From: JAIBAI01 sp044238875
GTDB taxonomy: Bacteria > Bacteroidota > Bacteroidia > M30B66
NCBI GenBank assembly: GCA_044238875.1
Contig: JBIICM010000056.1
Span: forward strand, 1 to 14,061
DNA: 14,061 nucleotides
Reading direction: 5' to 3'
This document shows, piece by piece, positions 1-8,065 of this stretch. The notes beneath the pieces are model-generated. The model saw only the letters and a program-made list of their open reading frames with translations, had not been told where the DNA came from and searched no databases. A program made the position numbers and the translations under genes. Position 1 is the stretch's first letter, and each line of letters begins with the position of its first letter.

Positions 1-1574
1 CTTCTCATAAATTCAGGCCGGGTAATTACCAGCGGTGGATCCTGCTCACTCATGGCTTCCAGTTGAACATGAAAGCGTGCAGCATCAATTTGTTTCTCAA
101 TCAATGGTTTGAGTTTACCCTGCTCTTCTTCGCTAAGCTTTGATACCTGCGGCTCATCTTTGGCAATGAGCTTGTCAATTGTATCAGCATCAACTCTTGT
201 AAAACGGGTTTTTTCATTTTTTGATTCCAGGTGATTTACAAGGTGCGCATCCAGCGGACTGTCCATCACAACCACATCATAGCCCCTGTTTTGCGCCTGC
301 TCAATAAAACTGTGCTGTTCTTTTTCATTGGCCGTGTATAAAATTACCGTATTGCCATCCTTATCCGTTTGATTAGCCTGTATGTGACCCACATATTCTT
401 CAATCGTAAAATAAGTGCCTGCCGTATTTTTCAGGAGATTGAATTTGGAAGCGCGCTCCGCAAATTTTTCATCGCTGAGTATGCCGTACTGAATAAACAT
501 TTTAATGTCATCCCATTTCTTCTCAAAGTCAGCCCTGTCGTTTTTAAACAGTTCTTCCAGCTTATCAGCTACTTTGCGGGTAATGTGACTACTGATTTTC
601 TTCACATTACCATCGGCCTGAAGGTATGATCGGCTAACGTTTAGCGGAATATCAGGCGAATCAAGTACGCCGTGCAGCAGTGTCAGAAAATCAGGCACAA
701 TGCCTTCAACAGAATCAGTAACGTAAACCTGATTGGCGTACAACTGGATCTTATTTTTCTGAACCTCGAAATTCTTTTTCAGCTTCGGGAAGTAAAGAAC
801 ACCCGTCAGGTTAAACGGAAAATCAACGTTCAGGTGAATATAAAACAGCGGATCCTCTGCGTATGGATACAACTCCTTATAGAAAGACAAATAATCTTCA
901 TGTGTAAGGTCAGAAGGTTTGCGCGTCCATGCAGGCTGGACATTGTTTACCTGATTACCATTGAACGCAATTGGAACCGGCAGAAATTTGCAGTATTTGT
1001 TCAGTAGATTCTGGATTCTGGCCTCTTCAAGAAATTCTAGGGAATCGTCATTGATATGCAGCAGAATATCGGTACCCCTTTCTGCACGTTCAGCAGGTTC
1101 AAGGGTAAATTCCGGACTTCCGTCACACTCCCAGCGAACAGCAACGGCATCTTCCCTGAAGGAGCGGGTAATTATCTCAACCTTTGAAGCTACCATGAAT
1201 GAGGAGTAAAATCCAAGGCCAAAATGCCCAATCATGGCATTTGCCTCGGGCTTATCCTTATATTTTTCCAGAAATTCTTCAGCACCTGAAAAGGCTATCT
1301 GATTGATATACTTGTCAACTTCTTCGGCTGTCATCCCGATTCCATTGTCAGTTATGGTTAGTTTCTTATTCTCCTTATCAATGGTTACAGTAATTTTAAG
1401 CTCACCCAGCTCACCTTTCATTTCTCCTGTGGAGGCAAGGGTTTTGAGTTTCTGACTTGCATCAGTAGCATTGGAAACAAGTTCCCTCAGGAAAATTTCA
1501 TGATCGCTGTAAAGAAATTTCTTGATGATGGGAAAGATATTCTCGGTGTGTACATTGATTTTTCCGCTTGTCAT
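1..1574 (-). CDS. htpG: Hsp90-family chaperone HtpG, 3' end outside window
   Basis: Cytoplasmic ATP-dependent chaperone of the Hsp90 family. Read on the minus strand from the ATG at 1574-1572 (MTSGKINVHTENIFP), an uninterrupted frame of 524 codons runs off the left edge. Bacterial HtpG proteins are usually about 600-630 residues, so roughly the last 80-100 are missing here. The N-terminal GHKL ATPase is intact: ELVSNATDA with the catalytic-type glutamate E31 and Mg-binding N35, DNGIGM at 76-81, and GHFGLGFYSSF at 116-126. The middle domain follows, with the conserved stretch LNVSRSYLQ, and then the start of the C-terminal dimerisation domain. The GHFGLGFYSSF variant is typical of Bacteroidetes. 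The gene is divergent from rpsO, and an inverted repeat about 50 bp upstream may control it. Identity is very secure; only the distal end is unseen. Confidence 0.97.
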   Translation of the reverse strand, partial: MTSGKINVHTENIFPIIKKFLYSDHEIFLRELVSNATDASQKLKTLASTGEMKGELGELKITVTIDKENKKLTITDNGIGMTAEEVDKYINQIAFSGAEEFLEKYKDKPEANAMIGHFGLGFYSSFMVASKVEIITRSFREDAVAVRWECDGSPEFTLEPAERAERGTDILLHINDDSLEFLEEARIQNLLNKYCKFLPVPIAFNGNQVNNVQPAWTRKPSDLTHEDYLSFYKELYPYAEDPLFYIHLNVDFPFNLTGVLYFPKLKKNFEVQKNKIQLYANQVYVTDSVEGIVPDFLTLLHGVLDSPDIPLNVSRSYLQADGNVKKISSHITRKVADKLEELFKNDRADFEKKWDDIKMFIQYGILSDEKFAERASKFNLLKNTAGTYFTIEEYVGHIQANQTDKDGNTVILYTANEKEQHSFIEQAQNRGYDVVVMDSPLDAHLVNHLESKNEKTRFTRVDADTIDKLIAKDEPQVSKLSEEEQGKLKPLIEKQIDAARFHVQLEAMSEQDPPLVITRPEFMR

Positions 1575-1625
1575 GTTTTAAGATTTTTTCGCGTGGTTTT
1601 CAAATGGTGTGCCACCGGATTTTTC

Positions 1626-1638
1626 TGCCATTTTGTCA
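1626..1638 (-). promoter_or_regulatory. imperfect inverted repeat upstream of htpG, candidate stress-control element
   Basis: TGCCATTTTGTCA consists of two TGnCA units separated by three bases. Because TGnCA is itself symmetric, the site is both a direct and an inverted repeat. It lies 52 bp upstream of the htpG start codon. On the minus strand it sits about 18 bp upstream of a TTTG (1604-1601) that could be the conserved end of a weak -7 element (ACCATTTG), so the repeat would fall over the -33 region. Placement suggests an operator or specialised promoter element for this heat-shock-type gene. This is inference; no binding factor can be named. Confidence 0.4.
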
Positions 1639-1806
1639 AAATCGTGTCGGGTTTCATGCTTTTTTGGTCTGTATCAGTGGAAATGGACGTATGCCAAAAA
1701 ATTTCTGAACAATGGTTTATATTGTATCATTGAACATTCTGGCGTAAATCAATGACGCTTTCTTTATTCGTTCGTTATAATTTTTTTCTGTAAACAGATT
1801 TTTTTA

Positions 1807-1814
1807 TAGCTTTG
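1807..1814 (+). promoter_or_regulatory. TAnnTTTG -7 element for rpsO
   Basis: TAGCTTTG matches the Bacteroidetes primary sigma factor -7 consensus TAnnTTTG exactly. It lies 29 bp upstream of the rpsO ATG, giving a short leader of about 25 nt. No exact TTG -33 element is present at the usual 17-23 bp spacing; CTG at 1788-1790 is the nearest match. The leader has no Shine-Dalgarno sequence and is A-rich, as is common in this phylum. Confidence 0.6.
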
Positions 1815-1843
1815 TGCCCACTATTTAAAGAAGCACACTTCCA

Positions 1844-2113
1844 ATGGCATTGACAGCTGAAGCAAAAACAACCATCTTCAAGAAACATGGCGGAGTTGAA
1901 ACCAATACCGGTTCATCCGAAGGTCAAATCGCGCTTTTCACCCAGCGCATCAACCAGATGACAGAACATCTGAAAATCAACAGGAAAGATTTTGGCACCC
2001 AGCGTTCTCTGATCAGGCTGGTGGGTAAACGTCGCAGTTTACTTGATTACCTCAAGGATAAGGACATTACCCGTTACAGGAGCATCATCAAGGAGCTCAA
2101 CATCCGGAAATAA
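1844..2113 (+). CDS. rpsO: 30S ribosomal protein S15
   Basis: Primary rRNA-binding protein of the small-subunit central domain; it binds 16S rRNA early and helps seat S6, S18 and S11. The 89-residue product has the normal family length and all-helical pattern. Conserved features are GSSEGQIALFTQRINQMTEHL (helix 2), the KD turn near residue 48, LVGKRRSLLDYL (rRNA-contacting helix 3) and the C-terminal DITRYRSIIKEL. The position usually DHHS is DFGT, a variation that does not raise doubt. The ATG at 1844 follows a clear promoter and gives the canonical MALTAEAK N terminus. A terminator lies 17 bp after the stop, and pnp follows, matching the widely conserved rpsO-pnp order. Confidence 0.98.
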   Translation: MALTAEAKTTIFKKHGGVETNTGSSEGQIALFTQRINQMTEHLKINRKDFGTQRSLIRLVGKRRSLLDYLKDKDITRYRSIIKELNIRK

Positions 2114-2130
2114 CAACCGGCTGGCATTGA

Positions 2131-2164
2131 AAAGGCAATTTTCGGATTGCCTTTTTGTTTTTTT
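2131..2164 (+). terminator. intrinsic terminator between rpsO and pnp
   Basis: A perfect 9-bp stem (AAAGGCAAT at 2131-2139 with ATTGCCTTT at 2146-2154) closes a 6-base loop and runs into a T-rich tract to 2164. It starts 17 bp after the rpsO stop and ends 23 bp before the pnp ATG. It should end or attenuate rpsO transcripts. Because no TAnnTTTG promoter lies between it and pnp, partial readthrough or RNA processing probably supplies pnp mRNA. Confidence 0.85.
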
Positions 2165-2187
2165 ACACATTCACAAAACCAAAAAAG

Positions 2188-4323
2188 ATGAACATAGGAA
2201 TCCAAAAAACGTTTACTATGCCTGATGGTCAGCAAATCACCATCGAGACAGGTAAACTCGCCAAGCAGGCCCACGGATCAGCGGTGATCCGCATGGGTGG
2301 AACGATGCTGCTGGCCACCGTGGTATCTAATAAAGATGCCATGGAAGGGGTTGATTTTCTTCCCCTCACCGTTGATTATCAGGAAAAATACGCTTCTACT
2401 GGTAAATTCCCCGGTGGATTTTTCAAGCGGGAAGCTCGACCTTCAGAAAATGAAATTCTTACGGCTCGCCTGGTTGACAGGGCTCTCCGGCCCCTTTTCC
2501 CCGAGGATTATCATGCTGATACCCAGGTGATGATTTCGCTGATTTCTTCAGACAAAGAACACCTGCCCGACTCGCTGGCCTGTCTGGCCGCATCAGCAGC
2601 CCTTTCTGTCAGCGACATCCCCTTCAATGGACCTGTTTCTGAAGTAAGAGTTGCCCGTATCAACGGGAAATTCGAAATCAACCCCCGTTACGAATTGCTT
2701 GAGCATGCCGATATTGATTTGATTGTGGCAGCTTCTGACGATAGCATCGTTATGGTGGAAGGCGAAATGAAGGAAGTAAGCGAAGTTGATATGCTCGAGG
2801 CCATTAAAGTTGCTCATCAGGGCATCAAGGTTCAGATCAACGCCCTGCGCGAACTGGCTGCCACTGTTCCGGCTTCAAGTCCGAAACGTGAATATAGTCA
2901 TGAAAAGCATGATGAGGCCTTGCGTGAAAAGGTGAATACATTCTGCTATAATCATTTACTGGAAGTTGCACGCTCACGCACGGCTGATAAAAAGTTGCGC
3001 CTCGACAAATTCAAGGCCGTTAAAGAGGCTTTTGTCGCCAGCCTGAGTGAAGAGGAAGCCGCTGCCGGAAAAGCGCTTATTGGTCAGTATTTCCATGATG
3101 CAGAAAAAAAAGCCGTACGTCAGGTGATGCTTAACGAAAAGGTTAGGCTGGATGGCCGGGGAATGACCGATATCAGAGCAATTTGGGGTGAGGTTGATTA
3201 CCTCCCTTCTGCTCACGGCTCGTCTATTTTTACACGCGGAGAAACGCAGTCGCTCACCACAGTTACCCTCGGTACCAAAATGGATGAGCAAAAAATTGAT
3301 GGTGCAGTTGTTGAAGGTACCAATACCTTCCTCCTGCATTACAATTTCCCGTCGTTCTCCACCGGCGAAGCACGTCCAAACAGGGGTACCAGCCGAAGAG
3401 AAATCGGTCACGGTAATCTGGCCCTCAGGGCATTAAAGCCGGTGATTCCCGGCGGATCAGAAAATCCATACACCATCCGTGTGGTTTCCGACATATTGGA
3501 GTCGAACGGCTCATCGTCAATGGCAACAGTATGTGCAGGTACTCTTGCACTGATGGATGCAGGGGTTAAAATCAGCAAGCCTGTTTCAGGTATTGCCATG
3601 GGACTGATTACTGACGATGGCAGCAATTATGTTGTGTTAAGCGATATTTTGGGCGATGAAGATCACCTCGGTGATATGGATTTCAAGGTAACCGGCACAC
3701 GTGATGGTATCACTGCCTGTCAGATGGACCTGAAGGTGCACGGACTCAGCTACGACATCATGCTTAACGCGCTGAATCAGGCCAAAGAGGGTCGTTTGCA
3801 CATTTTGAATGAAATGACCAAAGTGATCAGTCAGCCGCGCGAAGACTACAAACCCCATGCGCCAAGAATTGTGGAGATCAGAATTCCGAAAGAATTTATC
3901 GGAGCTGTGATCGGGCCGGGCGGCAAGATCATTCAGGAAATGCAGAAAGAAACCAACACCGTAATTGTGATTGAAGAAGTGAACGAGCAGGGTGTGGTAC
4001 AGATTTCTTCTTCAAATAAGGAAAGCATTGACAAGGCGCTGGCCCGCATTCGCGCCATTACAGCCACTCCTGAGATTGGTGAGGTTTACACTGGAAAGGT
4101 AAAATCAATCGTGCCGTTTGGTGCTTTCATTGAAGTATTGCCCGGAAAAGATGGTTTGCTCCATATTTCAGAAGTTGAATGGAAGCGCCTTGAAAATCTT
4201 GACGGAATCATGAAAGAAGGTGATATTGTAACTGTGAAACTCATTGAGATAGACAAGAAAACCGGAAAGCTTAAACTCAGCCGTAAAGTGCTGCTGCCCA
4301 AGCCAGAACCGGCAGAAAGTTGA
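2188..4323 (+). CDS. pnp: polyribonucleotide nucleotidyltransferase (PNPase)
   Basis: Trimeric 3'-to-5' phosphorolytic exoribonuclease that degrades RNA to nucleoside diphosphates using phosphate, and can also add tails. The 711-residue product has the full family layout: a first RNase PH domain (about 1-145, with FFKREARPSE), a helical linker domain, and a second RNase PH domain from about 314. That second domain has RLDGRG, FTRGETQ and the phosphate-site NGSSSMATVCAG. A KH domain (GAVIGPGGKII, 572-582) and a C-terminal S1 domain (from about 632, with GKVKSIVPFGAFIEV and GLLHISE) follow. Active-site residues D492, D498 and K500 are present in GDEDHLGDMDFK, matching the catalytic DHLGDMDFK of E. 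coli PNPase. The ATG at 2188 (MNIGIQKTF) is preferred over a TTG at 2155, which lies in the T tract of the rpsO terminator. Confidence 0.98.
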   Translation: MNIGIQKTFTMPDGQQITIETGKLAKQAHGSAVIRMGGTMLLATVVSNKDAMEGVDFLPLTVDYQEKYASTGKFPGGFFKREARPSENEILTARLVDRALRPLFPEDYHADTQVMISLISSDKEHLPDSLACLAASAALSVSDIPFNGPVSEVRVARINGKFEINPRYELLEHADIDLIVAASDDSIVMVEGEMKEVSEVDMLEAIKVAHQGIKVQINALRELAATVPASSPKREYSHEKHDEALREKVNTFCYNHLLEVARSRTADKKLRLDKFKAVKEAFVASLSEEEAAAGKALIGQYFHDAEKKAVRQVMLNEKVRLDGRGMTDIRAIWGEVDYLPSAHGSSIFTRGETQSLTTVTLGTKMDEQKIDGAVVEGTNTFLLHYNFPSFSTGEARPNRGTSRREIGHGNLALRALKPVIPGGSENPYTIRVVSDILESNGSSSMATVCAGTLALMDAGVKISKPVSGIAMGLITDDGSNYVVLSDILGDEDHLGDMDFKVTGTRDGITACQMDLKVHGLSYDIMLNALNQAKEGRLHILNEMTKVISQPREDYKPHAPRIVEIRIPKEFIGAVIGPGGKIIQEMQKETNTVIVIEEVNEQGVVQISSSNKESIDKALARIRAITATPEIGEVYTGKVKSIVPFGAFIEVLPGKDGLLHISEVEWKRLENLDGIMKEGDIVTVKLIEIDKKTGKLKLSRKVLLPKPEPAES

Positions 4324-4342
4324 TTAATATAATTTTTTGACG

Positions 4343-4380
4343 AAAAGCCGCAGGTGAAACCTGCGGCTTTTTTTCTTTTT
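4343..4380 (+). terminator. strong intrinsic terminator after pnp
   Basis: A perfect 13-bp stem (4343-4355 with 4359-4371; core GCCGCAGGT/ACCTGCGGC) closes a GAA triloop and continues into a T-rich tract. It begins 19 bp after the pnp stop. The A run before the stem mirrors the T run after it, so it could also slow polymerase from the other strand, although no minus-strand gene faces it. It separates rpsO-pnp from the following genes. Confidence 0.93.
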
Positions 4381-4388
4381 ATGCCTCG

Positions 4389-4396
4389 TATATTCG
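4389..4396 (+). promoter_or_regulatory. possible -7 element before the phosphodiesterase gene
   Basis: TATATTCG differs from TAnnTTTG at one fixed position. It ends 4 bp before the GTG at 4401. If used, transcription would start at or just past that GTG, giving a leaderless message or favouring the internal ATG at 4455. Its -33 region would fall inside the pnp terminator hairpin, which weakens the case. Confidence 0.3.
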
Positions 4397-4400
4397 CAAG

Positions 4401-6458
4401 GTGAACCGACGACTGTTTTATTTTTCAAGTCAGCATAACATCCTTGTAAGGCTGATGATCTTTTTCATCAGTGTAGCCCTTGTAGTTTGGATGTTGCCCC
4501 GTGAAAGCAAGTTCAGGTATGAGTTCAATGCAGGCACGAAATGGCTCAATGATGATTTCTACGCTCCATTTTCTGTTGCCATCCGCAAATCTCCTGAAGA
4601 GCTGATTCGTGAAACGGATGAGCTATCAAGAACAAGCAAGCCGGTTTATGCCTTCGACGAAAATATTCCCGCCCTTCTAAAATCAAGAATCAGTTCGAGC
4701 CTTGGAGACTTCCTGGCCAGCAATAAGTTCAATGCCCCGGCTGCTGATATTGAAAAAATAAAACTAGAAGGAGAAACCTGGCTTGATTCAATTTACAACA
4801 GGGGCCTCATTCAAGAGATACCTGGTATCGGCTTGCCTGAGCTGATTGTTGAAATGCGCGGCGGTAAAGCACGAGAAGCCTTTCCGGGCGATTACTTCAA
4901 TAAGCAGGAGGCCCTGCGCTACATTTCACTGAGGCTCAATAGTACTCCTTTGTTTACTGCGCCTGCACTGCGGTTGTATTTTGAGGATTTTCTGCAGCCC
5001 AACGTAGTATTCAATGAGCAGTTAACCGAGGTGGCCCGCAAACGACTGACCGATAAAATTTCAACCACCCGCGGAATGGTTGGTAAGGGTGAACTTATCA
5101 TTGAAAAAGGAGAAAAAATCACTTCTGAAAAGTTCAGGGTGCTGGAGTCGGTGCGTGAAGAATATGAAGCGAGTCCGGGCGCCTCAATATCACGTTTCTG
5201 GCTCATTTCCGGTCAAATCCTTATTGTAACCATATTGCTGGGTATGGTTTTGATCTTCCTTATTTTATTGCGAAAAGATCTTTTTGAAGATGCAATCAAA
5301 CTCAGTTTCCTTTTTACCCTAATGGTTGCAATGGTTTTTCTGGCAACCATGATTACCCGTTTAACTACACTGAGCATCTATTTACTGCCCTTTTGCGCCC
5401 TGCCAATTATTATCCGAACCTTTTTTGACACCCGGCTCGCCCTTTTTGCCCACCTGATCACCATGATGATCGTTGGTTTATTTGTCCCCAATCCTTATGA
5501 GTTTGTTCTTATTCAGGTGACCGGCGGTATGTTGTGTATTTTCAGTGTGGTTAATCTGCGTAAACGTTCACGTTTGTTCTTTACCATTTTATTGCTGCTG
5601 CTGTTGTACTTGCTTTGCTTTGCTGGGCTGAGCCTGATGGCCGGAGAAAATATTCTCAAACAGCACCCTGATCAGATTATCTGGTTTGCAGCGAGTGCTG
5701 CACTAACGCTTTTCTCTTACCCAATCATCTATGTGATTGAGAAGGTATTTGGCTTTACCAGTGATGTTTCACTGCTCGAACTTTCTGATACCAACAACCC
5801 GCTACTGAAAGAAATGGCCTTCAAAGCGCCCGGTACCTTTCAGCACTCGCTGCAGGTTGCTAATCTGGCCGAAGCCGCAATTTTCAAAATCGGGGGCAAT
5901 ACACTGCTTACGCGTACCGGAGCCCTTTATCATGATATTGGCAAAATTGAAATAGCCCGTTATTTCATAGAAAATCAGGTTACCGGCGTTAATCCGCACG
6001 ATGAACTTGATTTCGACGAAAGTGCCCGCATCATCATCAGCCATGTGAAAAGAGGCGTACAGATGGGAAGAAAGTACAAATTGCCGGATACCCTGCTCGA
6101 CTTCATCAGAACGCATCATGGTACAAGCAGGGTTCAATATTTCTACCGTAGTTTCATCCGTAATTTTCCTGACGCGGAAGTGGATGAAAATGCTTTCCGC
6201 TATCCCGGTCCAACCCCGTATTCAAGGGAAACTGCAGTTGTAATGATGGCAGATGCTGTTGAGGCTACTTCCAGAAGCCTGAAAGCTATTGACAGTGAGG
6301 CAATTGACGCATTGGTTGAAAATACGATCAACGAACAAATTGCTGATAATCAGTTTATCAATGCTGATATAACTTTCAAGGATATTTCAGCCATCAAAAA
6401 AATATTCAAGAAAATGCTCATGAATATTTATCATGTGCGGATGGAATATCCGCGATAA
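4401..6458 (+). CDS. pgpH: 7TMR-HDED / HD-domain membrane phosphodiesterase, probable c-di-AMP hydrolase (PgpH-like)
   Basis: Membrane phosphodiesterase of the PgpH family, whose characterised members hydrolyse cyclic di-AMP to pApA. The 685-residue product has one N-terminal membrane helix (about 17-34), then an extracytoplasmic 7TMR-HDED-type domain (about 45-262). Seven hydrophobic segments follow between about 267 and 447, then a cytoplasmic HD domain. The HD metal and catalytic set is complete: H482 (APGTFQHSLQVANLAEAA), H511-D512 (YHDIGKIE), H548 (ISHVKRG), H572-H573 (THHGTS) and D618 (MMADAVEA). The conserved linker ELSDTNNPLL precedes it. The start is GTG at 4401, giving a basic MNRRLF N terminus that suits positive-inside topology; ATG at 4455 (residue 19) is the alternative. 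Family membership is secure. Substrate is inferred from the family, and no cyclase gene is in view. Confidence 0.9.
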   Translation: MNRRLFYFSSQHNILVRLMIFFISVALVVWMLPRESKFRYEFNAGTKWLNDDFYAPFSVAIRKSPEELIRETDELSRTSKPVYAFDENIPALLKSRISSSLGDFLASNKFNAPAADIEKIKLEGETWLDSIYNRGLIQEIPGIGLPELIVEMRGGKAREAFPGDYFNKQEALRYISLRLNSTPLFTAPALRLYFEDFLQPNVVFNEQLTEVARKRLTDKISTTRGMVGKGELIIEKGEKITSEKFRVLESVREEYEASPGASISRFWLISGQILIVTILLGMVLIFLILLRKDLFEDAIKLSFLFTLMVAMVFLATMITRLTTLSIYLLPFCALPIIIRTFFDTRLALFAHLITMMIVGLFVPNPYEFVLIQVTGGMLCIFSVVNLRKRSRLFFTILLLLLLYLLCFAGLSLMAGENILKQHPDQIIWFAASAALTLFSYPIIYVIEKVFGFTSDVSLLELSDTNNPLLKEMAFKAPGTFQHSLQVANLAEAAIFKIGGNTLLTRTGALYHDIGKIEIARYFIENQVTGVNPHDELDFDESARIIISHVKRGVQMGRKYKLPDTLLDFIRTHHGTSRVQYFYRSFIRNFPDAEVDENAFRYPGPTPYSRETAVVMMADAVEATSRSLKAIDSEAIDALVENTINEQIADNQFINADITFKDISAIKKIFKKMLMNIYHVRMEYPR

Positions 6459-6472
6459 AATACCGGAAATAC

Positions 6473-6480
6473 TAATTTTG
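6473..6480 (+). promoter_or_regulatory. TAnnTTTG -7 element for gltX
   Basis: TAATTTTG is an exact match to the Bacteroidetes -7 consensus, followed directly by CAGCCC. It lies 20 bp upstream of the gltX ATG, so the expected leader is only about 15 nt. No TTG is visible at standard -33 spacing, where the end of the preceding gene lies. No terminator separates the two genes, so readthrough from upstream is also likely. Confidence 0.55.
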
Positions 6481-6500
6481 CAGCCCTATCCGTAAATCAG

Positions 6501-8033
6501 ATGTCAACCCGTAAAGTAAGAGTAAGATTCGCTCCCAGTCCAACCGGCACCCTTCATATTGGCGGTGTTCGCACAGCCCTTTACAATTATCTTTTTGCTC
6601 ACAAGCATCAGGGCGATTTTATTTTACGGATAGAGGATACTGACCAAAATCGTTTTGTGCCGGGCGCTGAAGATTATATCATGGAAGCGCTGCGCTGGCT
6701 TGGCATTGAACCTGTTGAAAGTCCGCTGCATGGCGGGCCTTTCGCTCCTTACAGGCAAAGTGAACGGAAGTCTTTGTACAGGCAGTATGCTGAACAACTG
6801 ATTACAAGCGGAAATGCCTACTATGCGTTTGATACCCCCGAAGAGCTGGAAGAGATGCGCACGCGTCTTACGGCAGCCAAGGTGGCCTCACCTCAGTATA
6901 ACGCCATCACCCGGCAACACATGAAAAATTCGCTCACATTGCCTGAAGATGAAGTAAAACTTAGGCTTGAGCGCGGCGATCCCTATGTGATCAGGATCAA
7001 GCTTCCCCGACAGGAGGAAGTGCGTTTTCATGATACCATCAGAGGGTGGATTGTTGTGCATACGCAAAACATGGATGATAAAGTGCTGTTCAAGTCAGAC
7101 GGTATGCCTACCTACCATCTGGCCAATGTTGCAGACGATTACCTAATGCAGATCACCCATGTTATCAGGGGTGAAGAATGGCTGCCTTCAGCTCCACTGC
7201 ATGTATTGCTTTACCGCTATCTCGGCTGGGAAAGTGTAATGCCTGAGTTTGCGCATCTGCCTTTGATTCTAAAGCCTGATGGTAACGGAAAACTCAGCAA
7301 GCGTGATGGTGACCGCCTCGGCTTTCCAGTGGCTCCTCTTGACTGGAAAGATCCGCACACCGGTGATACCACCAGCGGATACAGAGAGAAAGGTTACTTT
7401 CCTGAAGCAGTCATTAACTTCCTTGCCCTGCTGGGCTGGAATCCGGGTACCCAACAGGAATTATTCAGTCTTGATGATCTGGTGCAATCTTTCAGCCTTG
7501 AAAGGGTAAGCAAGGCGGGAGCAAAATTCGATTTTGAAAAAGCGAAGTGGTTCAACCAACAATACCTGTGGAAAAAAACAGATGAGGAGCTGGCTGAAAC
7601 TTTCAGTAAGCAACTTGCCGGTAAAGGCATCATCGCAGATAGCGCAAAACTCGTTAAAATCGTTCGATTGATAAAGGAAAGGGCCTATTTCACCAGTGAT
7701 TTCCTGCCGCTTTCGGGTTACTTTTTTCACGAGCCGGAAAAACTTGATGAGACGGTGTTGGCAAAACGCTGGAATACGCAAAGTGCCTCAACCATGGAAG
7801 GCTGGAAAACAGCGCTTTCAGCAGCCGAACCCTTCACGGCAGGGCATATAGAATCAGTTTCAAAAGCCTTTCTGGAGCAAGCAGGTGTGCCACTCGGTCA
7901 GGTGCTTCAGCTGTTCAGGGTACTGGTTACAGGTCAGGCTGCAGGCCCCGCCATTTTTGAAATCTGCGAATTGCTCGGGAAAGAAACCGTTATTAAGCGC
8001 CTCGAAAAAGGAATAAGCGTGGCAGCTAAATAA
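6501..8033 (+). CDS. gltX: glutamate--tRNA ligase
   Basis: Class I aminoacyl-tRNA synthetase that charges tRNA-Glu with glutamate in the cytoplasm. The 510-residue length is normal for the bacterial family. The Rossmann fold carries RFAPSPTGTLHIGG, with the HIGH-type motif HIGG at 19-22. The second ATP signature is KLSKR at 264-268. The conserved RIEDTDQNR, the GMPTYHLANVADD segment and VIRGEEWLPSAPLH mark the glutamate and acceptor-stem binding regions. The C-terminal half, from about 330, forms the helical anticodon-binding cage. KLSKRDGDRLGFPV is followed by a stretch of about 20 extra residues before YFPEAVINFLALLGW, which I take to be a lineage feature. ATG at 6501 follows a short leader. 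Whether it also charges tRNA-Gln cannot be decided here. Confidence 0.97.
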   Translation: MSTRKVRVRFAPSPTGTLHIGGVRTALYNYLFAHKHQGDFILRIEDTDQNRFVPGAEDYIMEALRWLGIEPVESPLHGGPFAPYRQSERKSLYRQYAEQLITSGNAYYAFDTPEELEEMRTRLTAAKVASPQYNAITRQHMKNSLTLPEDEVKLRLERGDPYVIRIKLPRQEEVRFHDTIRGWIVVHTQNMDDKVLFKSDGMPTYHLANVADDYLMQITHVIRGEEWLPSAPLHVLLYRYLGWESVMPEFAHLPLILKPDGNGKLSKRDGDRLGFPVAPLDWKDPHTGDTTSGYREKGYFPEAVINFLALLGWNPGTQQELFSLDDLVQSFSLERVSKAGAKFDFEKAKWFNQQYLWKKTDEELAETFSKQLAGKGIIADSAKLVKIVRLIKERAYFTSDFLPLSGYFFHEPEKLDETVLAKRWNTQSASTMEGWKTALSAAEPFTAGHIESVSKAFLEQAGVPLGQVLQLFRVLVTGQAAGPAIFEICELLGKETVIKRLEKGISVAAK

Positions 8034-8065
8034 ACTTTAACCCGCAAGCATTGTTAATTAATATA

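Larger units (their letters stand above)
1575..1843. other. divergent intergenic region htpG/rpsO
   Basis: This is a 269-bp AT-rich non-coding stretch between two divergent genes. It must hold both promoters. The only recognisable elements are the TGnCA repeat on the htpG side (1626-1638) and a TAnnTTTG element on the rpsO side (1807-1814). No small ORF, RNA gene or riboswitch is evident in the remainder. Confidence 0.6.

Noticed and set aside
369..1733. Four plus-strand open frames of 77-111 codons across htpG
   Set aside because: They are antisense to a clear HtpG reading frame, which continues through the left edge of the window.
2155..2187. N-terminal extension of PNPase from a TTG at 2155
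   Set aside because: The TTG lies in the T tract of the rpsO terminator, and the extension MFFYTFTKPKK has no family match; the ATG at 2188 gives the standard start.
2974..3411. 145-codon minus-strand open frame inside pnp
   Set aside because: It is fully contained in an unmistakable PNPase coding region and its translation has no recognisable domain.
6437..6453. Hairpin GCGGAT/ATCCGC at the end of the PgpH-like gene
   Set aside because: It lies inside the coding sequence, has only 6 bp of stem, and no T tract follows.
8051..8065. TTG start for folB adding five residues
   Set aside because: A normal ATG follows 15 bp later and the extra residues have no family support.
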